Shown: positions 34,951 to 43,255 of the stretch, in pieces
Position numbering within the stretch: the stretch's first letter is position 1
Layout of the letters: every line of letters begins with the position of its first letter
NCBI RefSeq assembly: GCF_001277345.1
Contig: NZ_LIUT01000005.1
Location: 186,001 to 250,000 of the forward strand
Source of the DNA: Paenibacillus solani
GTDB taxonomy: Bacteria; Bacillota; Bacilli; Paenibacillales; Paenibacillaceae
Length of the DNA: 64,000 nt
Reading direction: 5' to 3'
Translations under genes and position numbers: made by a program
Notes under the pieces: model-generated
Told to the model about the DNA's origin: nothing
Seen by the model: only the letters and a program-made list of their open reading frames with translations
Databases searched by the model: none

Positions 34951-35274
34951 ATGAATACAAAAACGAATGATAAGTTCAATGCGAAGACTCAGTTAAACGA
35001 GGGTGTGTGCACTGTGTTTTTGAGCGGAGAACTTGATCTGTCTGTCGCTCCAGATTTTCGATTGGTGATGGAACCCCTTGTTGGCAATTCCGAAGTAGAC
35101 CTGATCGTCAACATGAAAGACATGACATATATTGATAGTACGGGCATTGGTATTCTTCTGTCGATCCTGAAAGCCAGACATGGCATGGAGGCGCGCTTTG
35201 CAGTTGAGGAAGTACCGCCGCAAATTCAAAAGCTGTTTGATATGACGGGCATCGCGAAGTTTTTTCAGTCGTAA
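34951..35274 (+). CDS. rsbV: Anti-sigma factor antagonist (RsbV-like STAS protein)
   Basis: This 107-residue STAS protein has the conserved phosphorylation site S63 in MTYIDSTGIGILLSIL. When unphosphorylated, such proteins bind the anti-sigma kinase and free the sigma factor. The ATG at 34951 is eight bases after GGGAGAG; a GTG six bases earlier is less well spaced. It is followed by rsbW and sigB, which fixes its role. Its phosphate is presumably removed by the REC-PP2C protein encoded upstream. Confidence 0.93.
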   Translation: MNTKTNDKFNAKTQLNEGVCTVFLSGELDLSVAPDFRLVMEPLVGNSEVDLIVNMKDMTYIDSTGIGILLSILKARHGMEARFAVEEVPPQIQKLFDMTGIAKFFQS

Positions 35275-35307
35275 GAAGAATTCCCAATAGGAAAGGATCG
35301 AAAGAGA

Positions 35308-35757
35308 ATGAATTCAGATGTTCAGAGAGTAACGCTTAATTTGCCTGCCAGTGCGGAATACGTAGATATCGTTAGACTGAATTTATATGGAATAGCCTCC
35401 AAGATGGGCTTCTCCTATGAAGAAATTGAAGATATGAAGGTTGCGGTATCCGAGGCCTGCAACAACTCCGTTTTGTATGCTTACAGTCAGGAAGGCGGAA
35501 TGGTAGAGGTATTGTTTCAAGTGACCCCCGATTCGCTATCTATTACGGTCAGAGACGAAGGGGAGAGTTTCGACAATGTGGGTGCAGTAGGCGATCGTTC
35601 ACTGCATGACAAAGATCTCAGCGAGGTCCAAATCGGAGGACTTGGCTTCTATCTGATGGAGGCGCTTATGGATGAGGTGAGCGTAACAAACCAGACCGGA
35701 AAGGGAACTGAGGTTACGCTGACGAAGCGGCTCGCAAGAAGCGAGGAGCCAGTATGA
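35308..35757 (+). CDS. rsbW: Anti-sigma serine kinase (RsbW-like)
   Basis: The 149-residue GHKL-type ATPase has the N-box MKVAVSEACNNSVLYAY and the G1/G2 regions TVRDEGESFD and GGLGFYLMEALMDEV, in the RsbW/SpoIIAB order. It binds either the sigma factor or RsbV and phosphorylates the latter. The stop overlaps the sigB start (ATGA at 35754), giving the stoichiometric coupling typical of these pairs. GAAAGGATCG precedes the ATG. Confidence 0.93.
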   Translation: MNSDVQRVTLNLPASAEYVDIVRLNLYGIASKMGFSYEEIEDMKVAVSEACNNSVLYAYSQEGGMVEVLFQVTPDSLSITVRDEGESFDNVGAVGDRSLHDKDLSEVQIGGLGFYLMEALMDEVSVTNQTGKGTEVTLTKRLARSEEPV

Positions 35758-36524
35758 GCGATAAGGTAACCTCCCAAGAGTCAAGAGATGAAGCAGTAGA
35801 GCTAATACAACAGTATCAGGAGACCAAGGATAACGAGATCGCGACCGTGTTGATTAAGAAATACGAACCGATGGTCAAGATGGCTGCTGGCAAGATTGCG
35901 CGAAATCGACCAGATCTCTATGAAGATTTATATCAGGTCGGCCAAATGGCTTTGATCCGCCTGCTTCAGCAATATGACATCAGCCTTGGCATACCGTTCG
36001 AGCCGTATGCTATGAAGAGCATGATTGGACATATGAAGAACTTCCTTCGAGATAAATCTTGGTACATCCAAGTTCCGAGACGTATCAAGGAGAAAGGCGC
36101 TTTAGTTCAGCAGGCGATTGATGAATTAATGGTTAAGCTCGAAAGATCTCCGGATGTGAATGAAATTGCAGACTACCTGGATCTTTCTGTTGAGGAAACG
36201 GTTGAAGTATTAGCGGGACGGGAATGCTATCATTATGTATCGCTGGACTCACCGTTGTCTCAGGAAGAGACAGGGGCAACGCTTGGAGAGCTGATCAGCT
36301 CGGATGTAAATGATTTTGATTCCGTTGAGAAACGCATGGATCTTCAGCAAGCGATGAGCCAGTTGAAGGAGCAAGAACAGAAAGTGTTGTTGCTGGCATT
36401 TCAGGAGGGACAGTCTCAGAGGGCTATCGCTCAGAGGTTAGGGGTATCACAAATGAGTGTCTCGCGTATCCAAAAGCGGGCAACCGAAAAATTGAAGCAG
36501 ATCATGTCCAATTCTTCTTACTGA
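35754..36524 (+). CDS. sigB: SigB/SigF-type RNA polymerase sigma factor
   Basis: The 256-residue sigma factor has region 2 (DLYEDLYQVGQMALIRLLQQYD, then PFEPYAMKSMIGHMKNFLRD), region 3 (WYIQVPRRIKEKG and RSPDVNEIADYLDLS) and region 4 (QSQRAIAQRLGVSQMSVSRIQK). This is the group 3 SigB/SigF layout. Gene order rsbV-rsbW-sigma is shared by sigB and by the sporulation spoIIA operon. Linkage to sensor kinases, a REC-PP2C phosphatase and stress genes makes sigB more likely than sigF. It should read the GTTTCR-N14-GGGTWA boxes found in this window, an inference that needs testing. Confidence 0.9.
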   Translation: MSDKVTSQESRDEAVELIQQYQETKDNEIATVLIKKYEPMVKMAAGKIARNRPDLYEDLYQVGQMALIRLLQQYDISLGIPFEPYAMKSMIGHMKNFLRDKSWYIQVPRRIKEKGALVQQAIDELMVKLERSPDVNEIADYLDLSVEETVEVLAGRECYHYVSLDSPLSQEETGATLGELISSDVNDFDSVEKRMDLQQAMSQLKEQEQKVLLLAFQEGQSQRAIAQRLGVSQMSVSRIQKRATEKLKQIMSNSSY

Positions 36525-36562
36525 TATGGACAAGCCTCGTAGAGACAGACGTATGGACGCAT

Positions 36563-36602
36563 AAGGCGCGCTTCCTCCATCATGGGAAAGCGTGCCTTTT
36601 TG
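36563..36602 (+). terminator. Terminator of the sigB cluster
   Basis: AAGGCGCGCTTCC and GGAAAGCGTGCCTTTTT pair with G-U and one offset, followed by a T-run. Confidence 0.82.
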
Positions 36603-36648
36603 GTACCCAATTTTATTCGGAATCTTGGAAAGGAGTTGTATCGAAATC

Positions 36649-37629
36649 ATGACGGGGTCAAACGGGACGGAGAGTCGGAATATCCATACATTTCCGAAAG
36701 GGTGGGAGTGGTACGATGTTCAGATTGATCATTGGCAGTCCTCTAGGATTGAAGAGCTTCGGGTACAATATCCTTACACAGCCGAATGGTTTGATCTGGC
36801 ACCCTCGTTAGAGGAACGTAATTATTTATCCGTCCGGTTCAGAGACGGGGTAGAAGCCGTTATGATGGGGACCATGATCTATAAAGTGATGGATGCCACC
36901 GCCGACAACTATAAGTTGGAACAATTCTATTTCTATATAGACAATAACGTGCTGATTACGATTAATTTGGATGAACATACACGCTGCGTGATGACTAATT
37001 CGGAGAGGTTCTCAATGCTTAATCAATGTCAGAGACCCATAGATGGCATGTTTGTATTAGCCCGGGCAATACTGCATTATTATCATACCGGCATGGATCA
37101 ATTCGAGCATAACTTGAGGCTTGTCGAAAGTGAGATGCGTGTCCATAACCGCAAATCCTTAATGGATGATATTTTGACTGCACGATTTGAATTGTTGGAT
37201 TGGAGCAATTTGTTTATTCCTTTTCAGGAACTAATCGCTGCTTCCAAGGAAGGATATCACGGGGAGCTGGATCATAGTCCTTCGTTTCAACAGCTCCAGC
37301 ATCGTGTGGAACGACTGGGTAAGCTCATGCACCACTATGAACGCGAAATCGATACGCTGGTATCCATAGATGATGCCATATCGGCATTTCGTGGGAATGA
37401 AATTATGAAGACACTCACAATCTTAACGGTCATATTCACGCCGGCCACGGTCATTGGCGCGATATGGGGAATGAATTTTGAGAATTTGCCTGCTATTCGA
37501 ACCTTTTGGGGATTTACGGCTATCAGCGGCTTAACGATCCTGTGGACCGGAGGTATGTACCTATGGATGCGTGCGAAGGGATGGACAGGGGATCTGCTTC
37601 GTGTGAAGGCCAAAAATAAGAACCTTTAA
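36649..37629 (+). CDS. CorA-family divalent cation transporter
   Basis: The 326-residue protein has a long cytoplasmic part with extended helices and two C-terminal membrane helices (about residues 255-275 and 290-312). The signature GMN lies in AIWGMNFENLP between them. CorA-type channels carry Mg(II), or export cations in some branches. The ATG at 36649 is used with AGGAG 13 bases upstream; the ATG at 36592 lies inside the preceding terminator and is rejected. It directly follows the sigB cluster but sits behind a terminator. Confidence 0.9.
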   Translation: MTGSNGTESRNIHTFPKGWEWYDVQIDHWQSSRIEELRVQYPYTAEWFDLAPSLEERNYLSVRFRDGVEAVMMGTMIYKVMDATADNYKLEQFYFYIDNNVLITINLDEHTRCVMTNSERFSMLNQCQRPIDGMFVLARAILHYYHTGMDQFEHNLRLVESEMRVHNRKSLMDDILTARFELLDWSNLFIPFQELIAASKEGYHGELDHSPSFQQLQHRVERLGKLMHHYEREIDTLVSIDDAISAFRGNEIMKTLTILTVIFTPATVIGAIWGMNFENLPAIRTFWGFTAISGLTILWTGGMYLWMRAKGWTGDLLRVKAKNKNL

Positions 37630-37707
37630 ATATGCAAAAAACAGCTGTCAGCAGCAAATTCTAGCCCGGTAACCTGTTAAAGGAACCGGGCCTGTAATTA
37701 TATGCTA

Positions 37708-38148
37708 TCATTTTTTAGTTTGCTCTACATATCCCTGCAGATTTGAGATGAAATCGCCGATCATCGGTACATTGACGAAGAAACTGAGAATGTAACCAAG
37801 AAGAGCAAGCACCAGTGCAGTACCGACCGTTAGCCCCAAACCGCGGGCCAGTCCGGCCGAGAGGTTGGCGATGATGCGTTTCTTGGGATTCATATAATTA
37901 TCGATCATGTCTTTCATTTCGGACTTTTCCAGTGTGGCAGCAATTTTATCCAGACGGGTATTCAGCTTTCTCACTTCATGCCTAAGCTCGAAGGGATGTT
38001 CCTGAACTTCCTCCGCCTCCCGAGCGTGCCTGTCCGTGTTTGAATGGTTCGAATCGACGGTTGCCCGTTGTTCCTCGGCTCGTCTGGGCAGACTCCCGCT
38101 TCGGTTTGCGAAGGTGGAGCCGCTGTTATATGGGTTGGCTTTACTCAT
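37708..38148 (-). CDS. DUF5665-like small membrane protein
   Basis: The 146-residue protein has a polar, disordered N-terminal half (to about residue 55) and a segment HEVRKLNTRLDKIAATLEKSEMKDMIDNYMNPKKRI. One or two membrane helices follow (about 90-125; GLGLTVGTALVLALLGYILSF). The core matches the DUF5665 type found in spore-forming Firmicutes, of unknown function. It is the last of three consecutive minus-strand small membrane genes but is separated from the next by a terminator. Confidence 0.72.
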   Translation of the reverse strand: MSKANPYNSGSTFANRSGSLPRRAEEQRATVDSNHSNTDRHAREAEEVQEHPFELRHEVRKLNTRLDKIAATLEKSEMKDMIDNYMNPKKRIIANLSAGLARGLGLTVGTALVLALLGYILSFFVNVPMIGDFISNLQGYVEQTKK

Positions 38149-38224
38149 GAGATATCCCCGCTTTCTAGGCTAATGGCCCGTTCATTTCCAGGAATTCACA
38201 TCATTACTTCTCACGACCTGGCAC

Positions 38225-38254
38225 AAAAATAGCCAGCTGTGTCAGCTGGCTATT
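38225..38254 (-). terminator. Terminator after the YtxH gene
   Basis: On the minus strand ATAGCCAGCTG and CAGCTGGCTAT pair perfectly around a three-base loop, followed by TTTTTG. Confidence 0.88.
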
Positions 38255-38268
38255 CGTGACTTCACGAA

Positions 38269-38679
38269 TTAAACATTCGTTGTCGATTTCATTTCGCGGC
38301 TGACATCAGAAGAGGTGTCCATTGCGTTGTCTTTTACATCCTTGGAAGCATTTGATACCTCATTCGAAACATCTGCCGATGCTTCCTTAACGCTCGACAT
38401 AATGTTTTGACGGCCTTCATTTACGGTTGTCATGACATCAGAGGCTTTGCTGCCTACGGTCTTGGCGAGTTCGGAAGCCTTATCCCCAACGGTAGAAGCA
38501 ACTTCCTTGGACTTTTCTGTAACCTTGTTCAGCTTTTCAGATAAATCACCACGCAATTCGTGACCTGGTTTTGGAGCGAACAACAGCGCTGCTGCTGCCC
38601 CTACCAAAGCACCGATAAAAGCACCTTTGAAGAATGTGGAACCACTTTGTACTGGATATTCTTGTTCTGCGTTATTCAT
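38269..38679 (-). CDS. YtxH-domain stress protein
   Basis: The 136-residue protein has a single Gly/Ala-rich membrane helix (GAFIGALVGAAAALLFAPK, about residues 19-37) followed by a long amphipathic, Lys/Glu/Ser-rich helix with repeats of 11-like periodicity (VTEKSKEVASTVGDKASELAKTVGSKASDV). This is the YtxH/GvpP type and recalls late-embryogenesis-abundant repeats. The start is the ATG at 38679, eight bases after AAAGGAG; a second ATG at 38688 is too close to it. It is probably co-transcribed with the GlsB-like gene upstream. Confidence 0.87.
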   Translation of the reverse strand: MNNAEQEYPVQSGSTFFKGAFIGALVGAAAALLFAPKPGHELRGDLSEKLNKVTEKSKEVASTVGDKASELAKTVGSKASDVMTTVNEGRQNIMSSVKEASADVSNEVSNASKDVKDNAMDTSSDVSREMKSTTNV

Positions 38680-38728
38680 AACATTCACTCCTTTAATTTA
38701 ATATAAAAATGAATATAAACACGAGAAT

Positions 38729-38986
38729 TTAGGCTGTGCGTCTAAACAACTTGGCAACAAGACCGAGCAGGAATACGAAAATGGCTGTACCTATAATAGC
38801 GGGCACAATGGCAAATTCGCCAATAACCGGGCCCCACGCTCCAAAAAGCCAAGGTCCGAGCCAAGCGCCTACGAAACCTGCGATCATGGATCCGATAATT
38901 CCACCCGGCATTTCATGACCAGCCAGCGCATCCCCGATAATCCCGATGATGATTGCCATCACGATGCTGATAATGATTCCCCACAT
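38729..38986 (-). CDS. GlsB/YeaQ/YmgE-family stress membrane protein
   Basis: The 85-residue protein has three hydrophobic helices with the family's glycine motifs: GIIGDALAGHEMPGGIIGSMIAGFVGAWLG and the end VFLLGLVAKLFRR. Family members are stress-induced inner-membrane proteins of unknown role. AAAGGAGGCGATCGT precedes the ATG. A GTTTCA-N14-GTTTAA element lies 55 bases upstream. The -35 box is as in the other sigma-B-like sites but the -10 is poor. Confidence 0.9.
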   Translation of the reverse strand: MWGIIISIVMAIIIGIIGDALAGHEMPGGIIGSMIAGFVGAWLGPWLFGAWGPVIGEFAIVPAIIGTAIFVFLLGLVAKLFRRTA

Positions 38987-39041
38987 ACGATCGCCTCCTT
39001 TTCAGAGCAATGTCTTTCAAGTGGGCTTGCTTATCTCGTAA

Positions 39042-39067
39042 TTAAACGTAAGGCCACATCGTGAAAC
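39042..39067 (-). promoter_or_regulatory. Weak sigma-B-like element before the GlsB-like gene
   Basis: On the minus strand GTTTCA (39067-39062), 14 bases, GTTTAA (39047-39042). Spacing and -35 agree with the other candidates; the -10 box shares only some positions. Confidence 0.3.
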
Positions 39068-39279
39068 AGGAGAAGCAGGAAACAGTAAACAAAATCAAGT
39101 GTCCACCCCCTATGGAACTTGCCATGCTGTTATTCATGGATTTTTGTACTATACTGTATACAGATTCGTACTCACACAAGAATAAGGAATGATACGGATT
39201 GCCTCATAAGATAAGGATTATTCCGAGGGATTTAAAGGAATAATGCAGCATAGACGGATATAGAAGGAGTTACACAAGC

Positions 39280-40284
39280 ATGGACAATGTACTGGTAAAG
39301 GAATATCGGGCGAACATCGTGGAGTGCGTCCATAACGGACATATATGTATTGTAGATGAACAAGGAAACGTTCAGGCATATGCGGGAGACCCGGATTATA
39401 TCGTATTTACACGATCCTCCGCAAAACCGCTGCAAGCGATCCCTGCGATTCGTGGTGGGCTGGCTGATCAATACGGGCTAACGAATGAGGAGATTGCCAT
39501 GATGACAGCATCGCATCGGGCAGAACCCGTTCATATCGAAACTTTGAAAGGTTTGTCCAATAAGGTGAACATCAGCGAATCTTACATGGTTTGTGCTCCC
39601 AGCTGGCCTCTTGATGAGGAAAGCAAAGAACGGCTGCTGCGGGCGGGGAAAGAGAAGAGCAAATGGTATCATAACTGCTCGGGCAAGCATTATGGTATGC
39701 TGGCTTACTCTTTGATGGCGGGATACCCGTTAATTGGGTATGACCATCCAGACCATCCTCTCCAACAGGAGATTCTTCGAACGGTAACCGATTTGGCCGG
39801 ACTGGCTCCCGGTGACATTCATTTAGGAACGGACGGTTGCGGCTTGCCAGTATTTGCCCTCCCGCTTCGTGCATTAGCAACAGCCTATATGAAGCTCGCA
39901 GTTCCGGAACGGATAGAGGATAAACCGACTCGGGATGCAGTTAGCCGAATTACGGGAGCCATGAATGCCGCTCCCTATATGGTGGCTGGCAAACAGAAAG
40001 TGGATACGCTCCTGTTGGAAGACTCTAATATCGTGGCGAAGGGCGGTTTCAAAGGGGTGTATTGCTTTGGACTGAAGAAGGAGCGGCTGGGGATTTCTTT
40101 TAAGATAGCGGACGGCTCGGAAGAAGAATGGGGCTGGATTGCGGAATCCATATTAGAGCAAATCGGATATAGCAATAAAAGCACCATCGAACGTCTGAAG
40201 TCTGCTTATCCCAAGGATTTAATCAATGACGAAGGCCTTAAGGTAGGCAAAACGGAAACCGCATTTACGCTAACCCGCTTATAA
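39280..40284 (+). CDS. L-asparaginase II family protein
   Basis: The 334-residue protein matches the asparaginase family PF06089 throughout, with FTRSSAKPLQAIPAIRGG, MMTASHRAEPVHIETL, HNCSGKHYGMLAYSL and GTDGCGLPVFALPL. This family is unrelated in fold to AnsA/AnsB enzymes and is usually annotated as asparaginase converting asparagine to aspartate, though direct evidence exists for few members. AGAAGGAGTTACACAAGC precedes the ATG. A promoter with -10 TATACT lies about 120 bases upstream. It may form a unit with the pirin gene, 65 bases downstream. Confidence 0.87.
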   Translation: MDNVLVKEYRANIVECVHNGHICIVDEQGNVQAYAGDPDYIVFTRSSAKPLQAIPAIRGGLADQYGLTNEEIAMMTASHRAEPVHIETLKGLSNKVNISESYMVCAPSWPLDEESKERLLRAGKEKSKWYHNCSGKHYGMLAYSLMAGYPLIGYDHPDHPLQQEILRTVTDLAGLAPGDIHLGTDGCGLPVFALPLRALATAYMKLAVPERIEDKPTRDAVSRITGAMNAAPYMVAGKQKVDTLLLEDSNIVAKGGFKGVYCFGLKKERLGISFKIADGSEEEWGWIAESILEQIGYSNKSTIERLKSAYPKDLINDEGLKVGKTETAFTLTRL

Positions 40285-40349
40285 GGAACGCTGATTAGAG
40301 CGTAAACCACTGGGGTATTGAATAGTAAAAACGGCGGAGGTGACCGGAC

Positions 40350-41069
40350 ATGATTAAAATCATGACGGCAGCGGAAAGACATACTACCCATGAAGACGGT
40401 ATTCATAGTGAATTCAGCTTTTCTTTTGGTGATTATATAGATCCACACAATGAACATTTTGGAAGTCTACTGGCACATAATGAATATACCCTTCAACCTA
40501 TGGAAGGGTTTGATCGCAGATTTCATCATGATCTGGTGATAGTACATCTTGTGCTAGAGGGCACGTTAACGTATGAGGATGATACAGGGAAACAGGCGGA
40601 TTTGACACCGGGAACGATTCATGTGTTGAATACAGGCTCCGGCGTTTATCATGCGGAGCGTAATGCTTCCGCATCCGAAGCAGTGCGCTATCTTGAGATG
40701 TGGTTTTTACCTGCTGAACCGGGCTTGGAGACGAGCCACTATCAGGAGATTTATACGCAAGAGGAGCGATTAAACCGACTGCTCCCGCTCTTGGGCTCAA
40801 GCCGCGGTGAGCTGAGTTCCCCGCAGTCGCTGGATATGGTCATGTACGCTAGCGTGCTGGAGACAGGAGAAGTGCTCGAATACAGTCTGGCCGAGGACCG
40901 AAGAATGCACGTATATGTGACCAGCGGTCATATCGAAATTTCCTCGGACGACGGGGTATTTGATGTTAAGGCCGGAGATGCGGCGCGGATCCAGCGTCGC
41001 CATAATCTTACGTTTAAGGGAAACTCAAGTGAGGGAAGCTCGGAAGTCATCCTGATTGACATGCCATAG
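40350..41069 (+). CDS. Pirin-family bicupin protein
   Basis: The 239-residue protein has two cupin barrels. The N-terminal one shows FSFGDYIDPHNEHFGSLL, HHDLVIVHLVLEGTLTYED and NTGSGVYHAERNAS with candidate metal-binding His/Glu residues. The second (about 145-239) is degenerate. YhaK/pirin proteins include quercetinases and redox-sensing regulators; the activity here is unknown. GGCGGAGGTGACCGGAC precedes the ATG. A strong terminator follows. Confidence 0.88.
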   Translation: MIKIMTAAERHTTHEDGIHSEFSFSFGDYIDPHNEHFGSLLAHNEYTLQPMEGFDRRFHHDLVIVHLVLEGTLTYEDDTGKQADLTPGTIHVLNTGSGVYHAERNASASEAVRYLEMWFLPAEPGLETSHYQEIYTQEERLNRLLPLLGSSRGELSSPQSLDMVMYASVLETGEVLEYSLAEDRRMHVYVTSGHIEISSDDGVFDVKAGDAARIQRRHNLTFKGNSSEGSSEVILIDMP

Positions 41070-41080
41070 CGGATCAAAGA

Positions 41081-41130
41081 CAGCCCCCGGAAGTTCGCAA
41101 GATATGCGAACTTCCGGGGGCTGTGCTCTT
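41081..41130. terminator. Perfect 19-pair terminator
   Basis: CAGCCCCCGGAAGTTCGCA pairs without mismatch with the complementary 19 bases ending at 41123 around a five-base loop. T-runs are modest. It lies between convergent genes. Confidence 0.85.
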
Positions 41131-41169
41131 TCAGGCGAATGATAAGCAATAAGGTTAGATCTACCGATT

Positions 41170-41397
41170 TTAACGATTTCCGCGGAGCTGTCCGAGCTCG
41201 GACACGACAGCCTCCACTTCTGATATGCTGAGGTTTTGTTTATTCATGACCATATCATACAAATCATAAATATCATCATATTGGTTAACTGAAAAGGCAG
41301 AGGCTTGCATTGCAGCCCCGGTGGCCATCCGAAGCTTGCTCTTAATCTGCTCAATCATATACTCGACATTTTCTTGAGATTTAATGTTCAAATCCAT
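41170..41397 (-). CDS. DUF1128 protein (YfkK-like)
   Basis: The 75-residue protein starts MDLNIKSQENVEYMIEQIKSKL and has the DUF1128 pattern ASAFSVNQYDDIYDLYDMV and LSISEVEAVVSELGQLR. It is all-helical and soluble, of unknown function, and confined mainly to Bacillales. Start assignment is uncertain: ATG at 41397 fits homologue length, while AGGAGAGG lies right before an ATG 15 bases further upstream (41412). Confidence 0.85.
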   Translation of the reverse strand: MDLNIKSQENVEYMIEQIKSKLRMATGAAMQASAFSVNQYDDIYDLYDMVMNKQNLSISEVEAVVSELGQLRGNR

Positions 41398-41576
41398 TAT
41401 TACTAACACCATCCTCTCCTAGGCGGATTACGATATTCATCCCTGTATTGTACCATGTAATTATGCGGCTCGACCAATTCTTTTGCCATTAGGGACAGGG
41501 TTAGGTTAAAATCAATGAAAACCAATTAACGTGCAGGGGATGACAGCAGCGGATGAAATGAATGAGGAGGTCCGTC

Positions 41577-42116
41577 ATGAGCGAGCAAGTCGGTAAAACA
41601 CCAAGCGTGCATGCTGCCAAAATCAAAATGTCGGGCTGCGAACTAACGGATTTTTTTCATATAATTGCCCAGCGGCATGCGCTGGACAGTATTGTGTTCT
41701 TATGTATTGGCACCGACCGATCCACTGGAGATGCACTCGGGCCGCTGACAGGAAGCAGACTTAAGGAATACGGCTTTCCCCATGTGATCGGGACTTTGCC
41801 CGAGCCATGCGATGCTTTGAACCTCGAGACGAAATTGAGCGGAATACCCGAGGATAAAATTATTATAGCCATCGATGCTTGTCTCGGGCAACCCTCATCC
41901 GTCGGCTGCTTCTTTGCAAGTGAAGGGGCGCTGACGCCTGCTCAATCCGTCGGAGGGAAGCTTCCGGCAGTGGGAGATTACAGCGTGGCAGCAGTGGTGA
42001 ACGTCCATGGCCCCAAGCCTTACTGGACCCTCCAGGTGACGTCTCTTTACGAGGTGATGGGGATGGCGGAGCAATTAGCGAAGATAGCCGCTTCAGCCTT
42101 TGGCCTTAGGGCGTAG
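41577..42116 (+). CDS. yyaC: YyaC-family spore protein (GPR-like peptidase fold)
   Basis: The 179-residue protein matches YyaC/DUF1256 with FLCIGTDRSTGDALGPLTG, GTLPEPCDALNLETKL, AIDACLGQPSSVGCF and GDYSVAAVVN. The fold is related to the germination protease GPR and hydrogenase maturation peptidases. YyaC is a sporulation protein in Bacillus. The ATG at 41577 has AGGAGGTCCGTC upstream; an ATG at 41562 would overlap that site. Its presence supports a spore-forming host. Confidence 0.9.
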   Translation: MSEQVGKTPSVHAAKIKMSGCELTDFFHIIAQRHALDSIVFLCIGTDRSTGDALGPLTGSRLKEYGFPHVIGTLPEPCDALNLETKLSGIPEDKIIIAIDACLGQPSSVGCFFASEGALTPAQSVGGKLPAVGDYSVAAVVNVHGPKPYWTLQVTSLYEVMGMAEQLAKIAASAFGLRA

Positions 42117-42226
42117 GACATGCGTTTCAGTCAGAGCAATTTTGTTTAATAATAGATCATTCTTTATAAAATAATGGGTGTACACCTTTACGTACACACC
42201 CGCTGAATAGAAAGAAGGGTATCGCG

Positions 42227-43009
42227 ATGGAAAAAGTACAATGCAACGGCAGCACAATTTGCTATGTTGATCAGGGACAAGGCGAGCCGCTCATTCTGCT
42301 TCACGGCTTCTGCGGAAGCTCGGCCTATTGGGAGCAGCTGCTGCCATTTCTTTCAGGCTTCAGGGTTATTGTGCCGGATCTCCGGGGTCATGGGCGGTCT
42401 GACGCACCGATGGGATCTTATACTATAGAACAGATGGCAGACGATGTATTGTTATTAATGGATGAGCTTGATATTCCGAAAGCAACCATGCTCGGACATT
42501 CCCTTGGAGGATATATAATGCTCTCGTTTGTCCAGCGCTATGCTTCCCGTTTGAGCGGCTTCGGTCTTATTCATTCCACAGCGTACCCGGATTCCGAAGA
42601 AGCGAAGGAGAGACGGGTGAAGGCCGTCAGTACCATTCAAGGGGAAGGCATTACGGCTTTTGTTGATGGATTGGTGCCTGGCTTATTCGCTCCGGATACG
42701 AACCCGCAATGTATTCAGCGGGCGAAGGAGATCGGCTATTTGACACCTCCACAGGGAGCGATCGGAGCGGCGCTGGCGATGCGTGAGCGTCCGGACCGAC
42801 GTGATGTTCTTTCAGCATCTGTATTGCCTATCCTGCTTGTGGCGGGAGATCAGGACGGTTTGATTCCCGCCGAGCGTACTTTTACGACAGACCATGAGAA
42901 TGTAACTCGAGTCGTGATTGAGGGTGCGGGACATATGAGCATGATGGAGCAGCCAGAAAAACTTGGTGAAGTGATTACTTCTTTTATGAATCAGCTTGAG
43001 CATGAATAA
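42227..43009 (+). CDS. Alpha/beta hydrolase
   Basis: The 260-residue protein has the alpha/beta hydrolase fold with oxyanion segment LLHGFCGSSAYW, nucleophile elbow GHSLGGY (serine near residue 93), acid in LLVAGDQDGLIP and the catalytic histidine in IEGAGHMSMMEQP. Esterases, lactonases and dehalogenase-like enzymes share this pattern, so the substrate is unknown. AGAAGGGTATCGCG precedes the ATG. A perfect 18-pair terminator follows. Confidence 0.9.
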   Translation: MEKVQCNGSTICYVDQGQGEPLILLHGFCGSSAYWEQLLPFLSGFRVIVPDLRGHGRSDAPMGSYTIEQMADDVLLLMDELDIPKATMLGHSLGGYIMLSFVQRYASRLSGFGLIHSTAYPDSEEAKERRVKAVSTIQGEGITAFVDGLVPGLFAPDTNPQCIQRAKEIGYLTPPQGAIGAALAMRERPDRRDVLSASVLPILLVAGDQDGLIPAERTFTTDHENVTRVVIEGAGHMSMMEQPEKLGEVITSFMNQLEHE

Positions 43010-43036
43010 AGGCAGGACCATTGTCGCATCTTGTAT

Positions 43037-43076
43037 AATAAACGGATACCTCTCCTGAGAGAGGTATCCGTTTATT
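43037..43076 (+). terminator. Perfect 18-pair terminator
   Basis: AATAAACGGATACCTCTC and its exact complement at the 3' side (ending 43076) form a stem around CTGA, with ATTCATTTTG following. Confidence 0.85.
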
Positions 43077-43255
43077 CATTTTGGGAAGTTGAATCCTGCA
43101 GCCCTGGGAAGAGAAGAATGGGTAGGACCGGAGCCCACTGGAATTCTGGTTCCGAATAGCCTACAATTTAAACGTGCCGAATCGGTTTCTTGGCCCAAAG
43201 AAGATGGGCACATCAACATCAGCATCCGCTATGGGTGCCGACTGGGGGCGAGCGA

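Noticed and set aside
42170..42205. GGGTGTAC...GTACACACCC dyad as terminator of yyaC
   Set aside because: The stem has a two-base bulge and there is no T-run after it; it may be chance or a weak hairpin.
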